This document shows, piece after piece, positions 45,420-53,491 of a DNA stretch of 64,000 nucleotides. Each line of letters opens with the position of its first letter. Position 1 is the stretch's first letter. Source of the stretch: JAJDFU01 sp964641965 (GTDB lineage Bacteria > Bacteroidota > Bacteroidia > Chitinophagales > Saprospiraceae). Location of the stretch: contig CAZXLD010000008.1 of the NCBI GenBank assembly GCA_964641965.1, positions 1 through 64,000 on the forward strand. Reading direction: 5' to 3'. Under the pieces are notes generated by a model. The model did not search any database and had not been told where the DNA came from. It saw nothing but the letters and a program-made list of their open reading frames with translations. A program made the translations under genes and the position numbers.

Positions 45420-45654
45420 CTATTTTTTATGGGAATGAGTGACAAAATGTCAGTCAGCAGGATGAAAGATGATCGGTGGGGTACCGAGGAATTTTCTGTT
45501 CAATCCACAGCATCTCGCGGAGTGGACGACGGCAGTTGAACAGCTAAGAAGATTAATGGGTTGGGGGCCGCCAGAAGGGATTATTGATAATTCTCGCAGT
45601 CCCGAACGCCCACATCTTTTGATTTACTTATCTAGCGATCTGCAAATCTCCGAA

Positions 45655-48021
45655 TCAAAGCGTAAGATCCAATCGAGCGATCAAGTTCATGGGAGCTTGA
45701 ATCCTGCCGGGCCGGACCGCGTACTCCTGATTCAGCGCATTGTTCAACACCACAGTTGCTTTCAGGTAATCAGAGAACTTGAAGGAGGCCCTGGGGTTGA
45801 GGAGAAAATACCCGTTGTTGGAATTCCGCCAGATGGGAGCTTCTTTCGACGTGCCGTCCAGGCTGAATCCTGGAATGGTGAATTGGAGAAAGACATCGAT
45901 GGCAGTCACTTTGGAAACATAAAAGGACTCTACGCCCAGGCCAAGTTTGCCAATCGTAGCCTCAATGTCGAATTTAAGCTGATGCTGATTGCGGTATTTC
46001 AAGATATCCTCTTCGGAGGTGGAGTTGGCGTAATTGGTTTGACCCAAGGTCGGATCTTCTCCAGGTCCCAATGGAGTGCTGTCAAATTCCCGGAATCGAG
46101 GATCGATATACATATAGCCTGCCAGAAAGGATAAGGGCACGCTCAAGGCTTTCCATTTTCCAAATAAAGAGACTTCCACCCCCTTGATCTCCGTATCCCC
46201 GATATTGATAGCTTGATAATCAGCGTCCCCTTGGTTAACCACGTTAAACTCGATCATATCCTGATACTGGAACAGAAATCCAGCAACGTCCAGGAATCCA
46301 TCCAGGGAACCCACCTTAAATCCCTGCTTGAAGGCCAGTTCGGTAGACCAACCGGTTTCAGATTGTAGTTCGGGATTGGGGATCACGTTGAATCCGCCTA
46401 CATTGGTACAAATGAACTTTTCAGTTAAGGTCGGATAGCGATAGCCCTGGCCCCAGGAAGCCCGAAGGTAGGTTTGCTCAAACAGTTGGTAGTTTAAGCC
46501 GACCCGGAAAACCGGCTTGGATTCTTCTTCTGTGTCCTCCATGATCAGCTCGTTAGTGGCACAGTTGATGAAATCCGGATTGGATAATCGGTTGTACTCG
46601 TAGCGGAATCCGGCGGATACATTCAGGCGATCAAAGAATTTTTTGTCTACTTGTACGTATCCAGCCACGTTCCTAGACGAAAACGAGGAAGCTGCGGTGT
46701 CACTTGTCAGGGCGGTGGTCATACGGCTTCCCAGAAAAACGAGTCCAGCAGAAACAGCCAGGTCTATTCCCTGAAACTTCCGCTGAAATTGATATTCGGC
46801 ATACCAAGTACTAGAGTTGTTGGATTGATTGTTTCGGGTAAGCACACCGTCAATAAGGATAGAATCGCTAAAAATGTCATTATCCACTCCCAGGTATCGC
46901 GCCTGAAGTTTATGTCTGCTGCCCTTTTTATCAAAAATCGTGACGTAGGGATCGATATTGAAACGAGTCTGCGTATTGTTGACAAAGGTGCCGGGGTCGC
47001 CTTCGTATTTACGTTCTTCATCAACCCAATAAAACCAACTGCCGCGTTGGCCGGTATTGATATTTCCGTTCACACCAAAAGTGAATCGATCCGTAACTCG
47101 GAATCGGGTAGAGAATGAAAACCGTCCGATATGTCGGTCGGCATGCCTTTCGAAATTTTCTTCAGTCAAATAAAACCCACCGACTACCAGGTCGAAGCGA
47201 TCAAACTTCTGGCGGTGGGAAAGGGTGGCAGTCAAGGAATAAGGAGCGAAATCCCACCATTGATTAGACCGGTCTCTGGGAGGTAAAAAGAAGGTTGAAA
47301 AAATTGAGGCCTTGGTCACCGGTTCTGCCGGGGCAAAGGCAGTGCGCACATTGATGATCCCATTCATAGCGGAGGAACCATACAAGGCGGAAGCTGCTCC
47401 CTTGATCACTTCTACCTGATCCAGGTTTTCCATGGGAATATCATCCCAATTGGGAAAACCGGCATCCGGTTGCAGAATGGGAATGTCGTCGATTAATAGC
47501 AAAACCCGACTCCCCGCTCCGGCAGCAAATCCAGAACCACCGCGGATATTGGCCTGACGGTCGATGACCTGCACACCGGGAATTTTTTCGATAGCTTGAT
47601 CCAGGGTTTGTTTTGAGGTATTATCGATCAATTCTGGCTGCAGCACCTCCAGCGAAACAGTCACTTCTCCGAGTGGTTTTTTATAGCGTCCACTGGTAAT
47701 GGTTGCTGTTTCCAATACAGTGGAAGTCGACTCCATTTTAAATGAAAAAGAGGCGGAAGGGTTGCTTGTACTTAACGTAACTTCTTGATTAATTTCGTCA
47801 TAGCCTATATAACTTATGACCATGCTGTAGGTCCCAAAAGGTACTTCGATCTCAAACCGCCCGTAAATATCAGTGGTGGTACCAATGTTGTCAGCTATGA
47901 AAAGGTTGACCCCAATGAGCGGATCTTCACTTGATAGGTCGGTAATTCGGCCACTGATCGTTCCTGTTTGGCTTAAAAGTAGGGTTGGAAAAAAGAATAG
48001 AAAAACTATGGCTAGACGCAT
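45655..48021 (-). CDS. TonB-dependent outer membrane receptor
   Basis: Outer membrane receptor of 788 residues. After a signal peptide (MRLAIVFLFFFPTLLLSQ) comes a carboxypeptidase-like regulatory domain (GTISGRITDLSSEDPLIGVN, YGRFEIEVPFGTYSMVISY). The plug contains TSKQTLDQAIEKIPGVQV, RGGSGFAAGAGSRVLLLIDD, and MENLDQVEVIKGAASALYGS; the barrel ends in ALNQEYAVRPGRIQAPM and a terminal aromatic-rich strand. The architecture is that of CirA/FepA-type receptors rather than SusC (no SusD partner). Ligand unknown, perhaps a siderophore or vitamin. The ATG at 48021 is used; a TTG precedes it by two codons. Confidence 0.92.
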   Translation of the reverse strand: MRLAIVFLFFFPTLLLSQTGTISGRITDLSSEDPLIGVNLFIADNIGTTTDIYGRFEIEVPFGTYSMVISYIGYDEINQEVTLSTSNPSASFSFKMESTSTVLETATITSGRYKKPLGEVTVSLEVLQPELIDNTSKQTLDQAIEKIPGVQVIDRQANIRGGSGFAAGAGSRVLLLIDDIPILQPDAGFPNWDDIPMENLDQVEVIKGAASALYGSSAMNGIINVRTAFAPAEPVTKASIFSTFFLPPRDRSNQWWDFAPYSLTATLSHRQKFDRFDLVVGGFYLTEENFERHADRHIGRFSFSTRFRVTDRFTFGVNGNINTGQRGSWFYWVDEERKYEGDPGTFVNNTQTRFNIDPYVTIFDKKGSRHKLQARYLGVDNDIFSDSILIDGVLTRNNQSNNSSTWYAEYQFQRKFQGIDLAVSAGLVFLGSRMTTALTSDTAASSFSSRNVAGYVQVDKKFFDRLNVSAGFRYEYNRLSNPDFINCATNELIMEDTEEESKPVFRVGLNYQLFEQTYLRASWGQGYRYPTLTEKFICTNVGGFNVIPNPELQSETGWSTELAFKQGFKVGSLDGFLDVAGFLFQYQDMIEFNVVNQGDADYQAINIGDTEIKGVEVSLFGKWKALSVPLSFLAGYMYIDPRFREFDSTPLGPGEDPTLGQTNYANSTSEEDILKYRNQHQLKFDIEATIGKLGLGVESFYVSKVTAIDVFLQFTIPGFSLDGTSKEAPIWRNSNNGYFLLNPRASFKFSDYLKATVVLNNALNQEYAVRPGRIQAPMNLIARLDLTL

Positions 48022-48052
48022 GCTCAAAGCTGTTCGATTTACGAAAGTTAGA

Positions 48053-48060
48053 CAAATGTA
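48053..48060 (-). promoter_or_regulatory. TAnnTTTG -7 box for the TonB receptor gene
   Basis: Read on the minus strand it is TACATTTG, an exact match. It lies about 30 bp before the ATG at 48021. Confidence 0.6.
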
Positions 48061-48128
48061 GTATAAAAATCAGTCAAGCAGGGGGAGGTTGAAATCCTAA
48101 AAAAGGCTTGTCTAAAATTTTGAATAAC

Positions 48129-48136
48129 TATCTTTC
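48129..48136 (+). promoter_or_regulatory. Near-consensus -7 box for the small T9SS protein gene
   Basis: TATCTTTC differs by one base from the consensus; TTG at 48108-48110 is a possible -33 element with an 18-bp spacer. It lies 31 bp before the ATG, back to back with the TonB-receptor promoter. Confidence 0.5.
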
Positions 48137-48167
48137 GCCAAATAATCACTGAAAAAAGCGACCTAAT

Positions 48168-49016
48168 ATGAAGCAACTTTTACTGCTATTCTCATTCGCT
48201 ATTGGGTTTGTGGTAGTAGGGTATGGGCAAGATGAGCCGCCTTGTGAGCCCGACCCCAATGCACCGCCTACCGAGCCTATTTTCCCAATCCCCTACGTGG
48301 GAGATGGACTATCAAGCGATACTTCGGGCATCAATCTGCCTGCCTGTATTGGTGAGCCGTATTCGTTTGTGTTGACGATCCAGAGCCCGGATACGTTTAA
48401 CCAGAATGGTAATCTCCTGCCGCTACAACAGATTGCGCTGGCAACTGAAGGTGCTATCAAGGTAGTACCTCCCGGCGGTTTACCTTCTACTTCTCCTCCT
48501 TTAGCCAATGGGCTGGATTACCGTTGCAATCCTCCCAATTGTGTTTTCTTGACCGATTCCGCCGGCTGCCTGGTTATTGAAGGGACTCCCGATTTTGACG
48601 GGCCGGACACCCTGAATCTGGGGATTAGTGTGACGCTCACTATTCAGCCCAATATCCCGATCAACTTTTCGTTTCCGAATTCTGAATTCCCAGGGAATTA
48701 TTTCCTTGAGATTAAGGAGTCAGGAGCGTGTGATGACATCACCTCTACCCGGGATTTGAGCCAGGATGTAGATTTTAGCATTATCCCCAATCCAGCTAAC
48801 GATTTTGCCCAACTGAATGTAAACTCTTCATTGACCGGACGTTTCCAGCTTCGCATCTTCAACGTGCTCGGCCAGTCCATGAGCGAAGAAGCCATCCATC
48901 TATTCCAGGGTGAAAATCAGATTCCTCTGAATATGAATGGGTTGTCCAAAGGAATCTACTTGATCAATTTAAGCCAGGGGAATCGCTCAATTACGCGCAG
49001 GCTTGTGAAGAACTGA
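48168..49016 (+). CDS. Secreted protein with T9SS sorting domain
   Basis: Protein of 282 residues. Signal peptide MKQLLLLFSFAIGFVVVGYG is followed by a proline- and cysteine-rich region (DEPPCEPDPNAPPTEPIFPI, CIGEPYSFVLTI, DYRCNPPNCVFL). A strand-rich part has putative Ig-like character (TPDFDGPDTLNLGISVTLTI). The last 75 residues (DFSIIPNPANDFAQLNVNSS to SKGIYLINLSQG and TRRLVKN) are a type A T9SS sorting domain. The six or more cysteines in the middle suggest disulfides. Ligand or function unknown. Confidence 0.82.
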   Translation: MKQLLLLFSFAIGFVVVGYGQDEPPCEPDPNAPPTEPIFPIPYVGDGLSSDTSGINLPACIGEPYSFVLTIQSPDTFNQNGNLLPLQQIALATEGAIKVVPPGGLPSTSPPLANGLDYRCNPPNCVFLTDSAGCLVIEGTPDFDGPDTLNLGISVTLTIQPNIPINFSFPNSEFPGNYFLEIKESGACDDITSTRDLSQDVDFSIIPNPANDFAQLNVNSSLTGRFQLRIFNVLGQSMSEEAIHLFQGENQIPLNMNGLSKGIYLINLSQGNRSITRRLVKN

Positions 49017-49040
49017 TTTTTTCCCATAAAAAGATACGTC

Positions 49041-49079
49041 AAAGCCCGGGAGCACCATCTGCGTTGCTTCCGGGCTTTT
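49041..49079. terminator. Bidirectional terminator hairpin
   Basis: Strong stem aaagcccgggagca / tgcttccgggcttt with a 10-nt loop and flanking A and T tracts, so it can act in both directions between convergent genes. The right side touches the yigZ stop codon at 49078-49080. Confidence 0.85.
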
Positions 49080-49746
49080 ATTTGGTTTCCAGGAAAGTTA
49101 GTTCCAAACCTTCTACAGCTTCCAAGGTTTCAGCTTCTTCCCTGGTAATTGCTCCAACTCCCGCCTTCAAATCAATAAGGGCAGCGTTTGCCAAATTCTT
49201 TTTGAAACCAATAGTGAGCGTTGGCTTCAGGTGAAATTGCTGTTCGATCACCGCAGCGTCATACTTTTTGAGCACATCCATGACCGTTCCCATTTTAGCA
49301 TATGGGAACTCAATTCGATAATGACTGGCTAAATATTTCTGAGTGATTTCAGCATTGGCCAATACGTCCTGAGCGCTTTGTTTGTAAGCGCGAATCAAGC
49401 CGGATGCCCCGAGCAGGGTGCCTCCAAAATAACGGACGACGACCACGAGTGAGTTGGTCAGGTCGAGGCTTATGAGTTGCCCCAAGATGGGCCTGCCGGC
49501 TGTCCCACTAGGTTCTCCGTCATCATTGGCCCTGTACAGCTGGCCATCTGGCATAAGGCGGAAAGCATAGCAGTGATGGCGGGCTTTGGGGTGCTGCTTT
49601 CGGAGTTTATCCAGATTTTCTTTGATCTCCACTTCTGATGAAACCGGGAAAGCATAGCTGATAAATTTGCTTCCTTTCTCTTTGTAAAGACCTTCTGCCG
49701 GTCTGGCCAACATGTAGTAGCTGTCTTGCTCGGAAGAATTTGACAT
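49078..49746 (-). CDS. YigZ/IMPACT-family protein
   Basis: Protein of 222 residues of the UPF0029/IMPACT family. The family start GLYKEKGSKFISYAFPV and the motif HPKARHHCYAFRL, then NDDGEPSGTAGRPIL and VVRYFGGTLLGASGLIRAY, are all present; the C-terminal DUF1949-like half follows. IMPACT regulates GCN2 in eukaryotes, but the bacterial role is unclear. The ATG at 49746 is chosen: it lies right behind a perfect -7 box, so longer frames are excluded. The message may be almost leaderless. Confidence 0.92.
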   Translation of the reverse strand: MSNSSEQDSYYMLARPAEGLYKEKGSKFISYAFPVSSEVEIKENLDKLRKQHPKARHHCYAFRLMPDGQLYRANDDGEPSGTAGRPILGQLISLDLTNSLVVVVRYFGGTLLGASGLIRAYKQSAQDVLANAEITQKYLASHYRIEFPYAKMGTVMDVLKKYDAAVIEQQFHLKPTLTIGFKKNLANAALIDLKAGVGAITREEAETLEAVEGLELTFLETK

Positions 49747-49750
49747 CCGG

Positions 49751-49758
49751 CAAAGATA
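49751..49758 (-). promoter_or_regulatory. TAnnTTTG -7 box directly upstream of yigZ
   Basis: Read on the minus strand it is TATCTTTG, an exact match, only 4 bp before the ATG at 49746. Transcription would start at or next to the start codon. Confidence 0.6.
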
Positions 49759-49786
49759 AAGCCAGGTGCAATCAAAGTTGGAGTAA

Positions 49787-49946
49787 TACCGTTTCAAAAT
49801 GAAAATGACGTATATAAACAGCTTCTTTTTCGTCTACTCAGCGTTAAAAAGCCTCGCCGTAGCTAAGGCTATGCCTATGTTTTTTGCCTTGATTAGCCGA
49901 AAAATAAGCGAGTTTACAATTACGACCTCCTCATTTTAAAACGGTA
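49787..49946. repeat. 160-bp imperfect palindrome (MITE/REP-like element)
   Basis: The two ends, taccgtttcaaaatga (49787) and tcattttaaaacggta (to 49946), are near-perfect inverted repeats. Similarity continues inward over most of both arms, for example gcttctttttcg on the left against cgaaaaataagc on the right. The centre has its own hairpin cgtagc / gctatg (about 49857-49872). It fills the divergent gap between yigZ and the DUF1599 gene, encodes nothing, and looks like a miniature mobile element or a folded RNA/DNA structure. Confidence 0.7.
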
Positions 49947-50005
49947 TAAATGTCAAATTGGGCATGGATGTAGGTGCCAAATTATTGAAGGCCAGGAATC
50001 CCTTT

Positions 50006-50013
50006 TATCTTTG
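50006..50013 (+). promoter_or_regulatory. TAnnTTTG -7 box for the DUF1599 gene
   Basis: TATCTTTG is an exact match, with TTG at 49985-49987 and an 18-bp spacer. It lies inside the longest open frame of the DUF1599 gene and so indicates a downstream start. Confidence 0.6.
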
Positions 50014-50029
50014 CAAAAATTTGACGGGC

Positions 50030-50578
50030 TTGGAAAAGACGCTCTCTCAGTTTGACCATGTTATTTCGAAATGCCGTTCCCTTTTTGCCGGCAAAACCAG
50101 GGATTACGGGACTTCCTGGCGGATTATGCGCCTTTCTTCCCTGACTGACCAACTTATGATCAAGGCCAAGCGGATTCGGAACCTGGAAGAAATGGCGGGA
50201 AATCCGCAAGTTAACGAAGGAGTGGAAGGAGAATATGTTGGTTTGGTGAATTACAGCGTTATGGCTTTGATGCAGCTTAAGCTCGATAAGCAGTTGCCGT
50301 TGGAGCTTCCTTACGAACAGGCAATAGAGGGCTATGAGCAGACCATTGCAGATGCCCGGGCACTAATGCAGCGAAAAAATCATGATTATGGTGAAGCCTG
50401 GCGAGAGCTGCGAATGAGTTCAATTACAGATTTGATCCTAGCCAAATTACTTCGCATCAAACAGATTGAGGACAATCAAGGAAAAACTGAGGTTTCCGAA
50501 GGATTGGCAGGTCATTACAACGATATCCTAATTTATGCTGTTTTCGCTTTAATCCGACTTCAAGAATCCCAAACATAA
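50030..50578 (+). CDS. DUF1599 tandem-domain protein
   Basis: Protein of 182 residues with two copies of the DUF1599 motif: KTRDYGTSWRIMRLSSLTDQ and KNHDYGEAWRELRMSSITDL, each followed by KxxRI and an acidic GLxGxYxD-type helix. DUF1599 is related to all-alpha nucleotide pyrophosphatases, but no activity is established. A TTG at 50030 is chosen because a promoter box lies at 50006-50013; alternatives are TTG 50021 and ATG 49964. The DoxX gene follows after four bases, a pairing known from other Bacteroidota. Confidence 0.85.
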   Translation: MEKTLSQFDHVISKCRSLFAGKTRDYGTSWRIMRLSSLTDQLMIKAKRIRNLEEMAGNPQVNEGVEGEYVGLVNYSVMALMQLKLDKQLPLELPYEQAIEGYEQTIADARALMQRKNHDYGEAWRELRMSSITDLILAKLLRIKQIEDNQGKTEVSEGLAGHYNDILIYAVFALIRLQESQT

Positions 50579-50582
50579 AAAT

Positions 50583-52067
50583 ATGTCCCTAGGAACAGTA
50601 ACGTTAATTGTGGCTATAGTGGCTGCGGCGCTCACCTTTTTTCTGTATCGTAGAACGATTGTGGTACGGAGCTTACCGATCAGTTTTTTACAAAACTTCG
50701 CGGGTATTCTGTTTTTGTTCTCCGGTTGGGTAAAGGTGGTTGATCCTTTGGGAACCGCTTACAAAATGGAGCAGTATTTCGCTGAATTTGAAGCCACTTT
50801 TGCAGATACTACATTCTCTTTTCTGGCCCCAATTTTTCCGGTTTTAGGTCAAGTATCGGTTTCCTTTGCCGTTGGGATGATTGTACTGGAACTCGTCATG
50901 GGGTTGATGTTGATCCTGGGAACCTGGAAAAAGGTAACGGCTTGGGCTTTTTTCCTGCTGGTAGGGTTTTTCACCTTGCTTACCGGGTTTACATTCCTCA
51001 CGGGTTATGTGCCGGATGGAGTTAATTTCTTTTCCTTTGGCCAATGGAGCGCCTTCAAGGAAACCAATATGAAGGTAACCGATTGCGGGTGCTTTGGAGA
51101 TTTCATCAAGCTCAAGCCTCAGGTAAGCTTTATGAAGGATCTTGTTTTGCTAGTTCCCGCTGTGCTATTTCTCGTTCGAAATCGGGATATGCATCAACTG
51201 TTTACGGGTCGGGCACGGCAGTTGATCGTGGGAGCCAGTCTACCGATTTTCTTACTCTATAGTTATAGCAATTATGTATGGGACCTGCCCCACCTGGATT
51301 TTCGCCCTTTTAAAGAAGGGGTAGATATTGCAGCACAAAAAGCACTGGAAGCGGAAGCTTTGGCAAATATCGAAGTGCTTGGATTCAGTGTTGAAAATAA
51401 GGCCACAGGTGAAAAGCAGGAATTAAGCTATGACGATTACATGTCTCGCTTTAAAGAGTTTCCAGCAGATTCCTGGAATATAGAACAGATTCAATCTGAA
51501 CCGGAAATTGAACCCAGTAAGATCAGTGAATTCGAGATCAGCCACCTGGAAGGTTATGATGTTACCGAGGATATATTGGGTGAACCGGCCTATTTATTCC
51601 TCCTTGTGGCTCAAGAATTGAAAGGGACGGAACAGACGCTACCCGAAACCTATCGAGATACAGTTTTTCAGGTGGACACACTCCTGGAAGAAAATGCGCC
51701 TCGCTATGTGAAGCGGGTCAAGAATGTTGCAGAACGGCAAGCCAATAAGCTGGTATATCAGTGGGATGCATCCTACCTGGAGCGTTGGACAGAGGGAATC
51801 GTGCCGGTTTTAAAAGAAGCCGAGGGTTCTGGAATGAAAGTAGCTGTGGTTAGCCGGATTGCCAATCCGGATAAACTGGAGCACTTTGTAAAAGCTATTG
51901 GGACCGACTGGCCTATCTACCAGGCGGATGACATATTGCTAAAAACAATCATTCGGTCGAATCCTGGAATTGTCTTGCTCAAGGAGGGAAAGATCATTGC
52001 AAAATGGCACTATCGGAAATTTCCAGGATCCTGGGATGAAGTTCACCAGACGATAGCAACCAAATAG
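50583..52067 (+). CDS. DoxX-family membrane protein with thioredoxin-like C-terminal part
   Basis: Protein of 494 residues. The first 225 residues hold several membrane helices and the DoxX/MauE start SFLQNFAGILFLFSGWVKVVDP, with the paired-cysteine motif VTDCGCFGDFI near the third helix. A soluble C-terminal part follows, where PVLKEAEGSGMKVAVVSRI and NPGIVLLKEGKIIAKWHYRK look thioredoxin-like, though no CxxC is present there. In Bacteroides the orthologue lies beside DUF1599 and tpiA; tpiA is not here. The conserved DCGC may be redox-active. Role not established. Confidence 0.82.
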   Translation: MSLGTVTLIVAIVAAALTFFLYRRTIVVRSLPISFLQNFAGILFLFSGWVKVVDPLGTAYKMEQYFAEFEATFADTTFSFLAPIFPVLGQVSVSFAVGMIVLELVMGLMLILGTWKKVTAWAFFLLVGFFTLLTGFTFLTGYVPDGVNFFSFGQWSAFKETNMKVTDCGCFGDFIKLKPQVSFMKDLVLLVPAVLFLVRNRDMHQLFTGRARQLIVGASLPIFLLYSYSNYVWDLPHLDFRPFKEGVDIAAQKALEAEALANIEVLGFSVENKATGEKQELSYDDYMSRFKEFPADSWNIEQIQSEPEIEPSKISEFEISHLEGYDVTEDILGEPAYLFLLVAQELKGTEQTLPETYRDTVFQVDTLLEENAPRYVKRVKNVAERQANKLVYQWDASYLERWTEGIVPVLKEAEGSGMKVAVVSRIANPDKLEHFVKAIGTDWPIYQADDILLKTIIRSNPGIVLLKEGKIIAKWHYRKFPGSWDEVHQTIATK

Positions 52068-52239
52068 TAAAGGACTCGATCTTTGGGTCTTCTTTTTTGA
52101 GAAGATGTGGTACTTTTGATTTCTTCGCCAGGCGGCCCTTTGCAAAGATGTTCTTTGATTTTGTGCTTCGGTTGATCAAGGGTTTTTGCCATTCGGAGAA
52201 TTGAAAAAGCAGAACCATTGTGAAAAGGCGCCTGTCCCT

Positions 52240-53175
52240 ATGCTGAGCAGAAGAAATATTCGGATCAAAGTCATGCAAGTGCTTTACGCACTGAGCCGGG
52301 ATAAAGAACTGACTTGCGACAAAGGGGTACAGCGATACCGCCAATTAATTGGCAAAAGCTTTGAGCTCTACCTGTTCAATTTGTTGATCTTGATTAAAGT
52401 GGCAGCTTACAGCCGCAAGGATAATGCGCGAAGAAAAGCCAAATTGAGGCCCACCGAAAAGGACAAGGCATTTACTCCCAAATTGATCAAAAATCCACTT
52501 GGTAGTTCCCTCGAAGAAAACAACACCCTTCAGGCCCTTTTCAAAAAGCATGTACTCGAGCCGAGGATTGATTCCGATGCCGTGCGTTCCATTTACACCG
52601 ATTTTGCAAAGACAGATGCCTACACGGCCTATCTGGCCAAAACCGAAACCGATGAAGCGGACGATAGGGAGATCTGGTTAGCCTTGTATAAATTCTGCCT
52701 TGGACATGAGTTGTTTGAAGAAGTGGTGCTGGATCAATTTCCCTCTTGGGTAGATGATAAATCGCTGGTAGTGGGCGCTGTTAAACGCTCCATCAAAGCA
52801 TTGCCTGCCGAAGGTACTTTTTATGCTGAACATCGACCTACTCCGGAAACGGTGACTGAATTCGGAGAAGAATTGCTCACGCGTGTCTGTAATGGTGAAG
52901 AGGCATTGTTGGAGCGGATCAAACCTTCGCTCCAGAATTGGGATTCGGAGCGCGTAGCCGTAATCGATATGATTTTATTGAAAATGGCACTGTGTGAACT
53001 TACTGGCTTCCAAACCATACCCACCAAAGTAACCCTGAACGAATTCGTTGAGATCAGTAAAATGTACAGTACAGATAAAAGCAAGGATTTTATAAACGGT
53101 ATTCTGGATCGTCTCATGAAACAACTGGAGGAGGAAGGTAAGATCAAAAAGGATACCGGTGGAATGCGAGAGTAG
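52240..53175 (+). CDS. nusB: Transcription antitermination protein NusB (long Bacteroidota form)
   Basis: NusB, which binds boxA RNA with NusE and promotes antitermination of rRNA operons. This form has about 310 residues; the conventional NusB domain fills the C-terminal half (SLVVGAVKRSIKAL, DSERVAVIDMILLKMALCEL, VTLNEFVEISKMYSTDKSKD, FINGILDRL). The N-terminal half (MLSRRNIRIKVMQVLYALSR) also resembles the NusB beginning. The ATG at 52240 is chosen at MLSRRN; the longer frame adds 18 residues. Such extended NusB proteins are usual in Bacteroidota. Confidence 0.92.
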   Translation: MLSRRNIRIKVMQVLYALSRDKELTCDKGVQRYRQLIGKSFELYLFNLLILIKVAAYSRKDNARRKAKLRPTEKDKAFTPKLIKNPLGSSLEENNTLQALFKKHVLEPRIDSDAVRSIYTDFAKTDAYTAYLAKTETDEADDREIWLALYKFCLGHELFEEVVLDQFPSWVDDKSLVVGAVKRSIKALPAEGTFYAEHRPTPETVTEFGEELLTRVCNGEEALLERIKPSLQNWDSERVAVIDMILLKMALCELTGFQTIPTKVTLNEFVEISKMYSTDKSKDFINGILDRLMKQLEEEGKIKKDTGGMRE

Positions 53176-53491
53176 GAGGAATTGGATATTTATTGGCTGC
53201 GCGATATTGAGCTCTTAACATTTGTGCTGGATGTTCGCTTTACTGATCCGCCCTGTGTGATACTGGCGCGATTCTGGATACTTGTTTCTCGATAGATGAT
53301 TCTCTGTATTCAGTATTTACCACTTGCCATATGGGATTTACAAATTGAATAGATTCGAGCATTGGCAATTGAAAATTCCAAATCAACACTTCACATTTAC
53401 AACCAGGCACTTTGATTCAGGTATCAGGTAGGATTCCTTTTACCTACCTTTACCACCTTCCGGTCGCGTTTTCAATTGCTATATTTACGCT
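53176..53491. other. 316-bp intergenic region upstream of guaA
   Basis: Spacer between nusB and guaA. Two near-consensus -7 boxes, TACCTTTA (about 53443) and TATATTTA (about 53470), lie just before the guaA ATG. I see no purine riboswitch fold and no convincing terminator hairpin after nusB. Confidence 0.4.

Noticed and set aside
45469..46134. Open frame of 221 codons on the plus strand
   Set aside because: Mostly antisense to the 3' end of the TonB receptor gene and has no signal peptide, domain or promoter.
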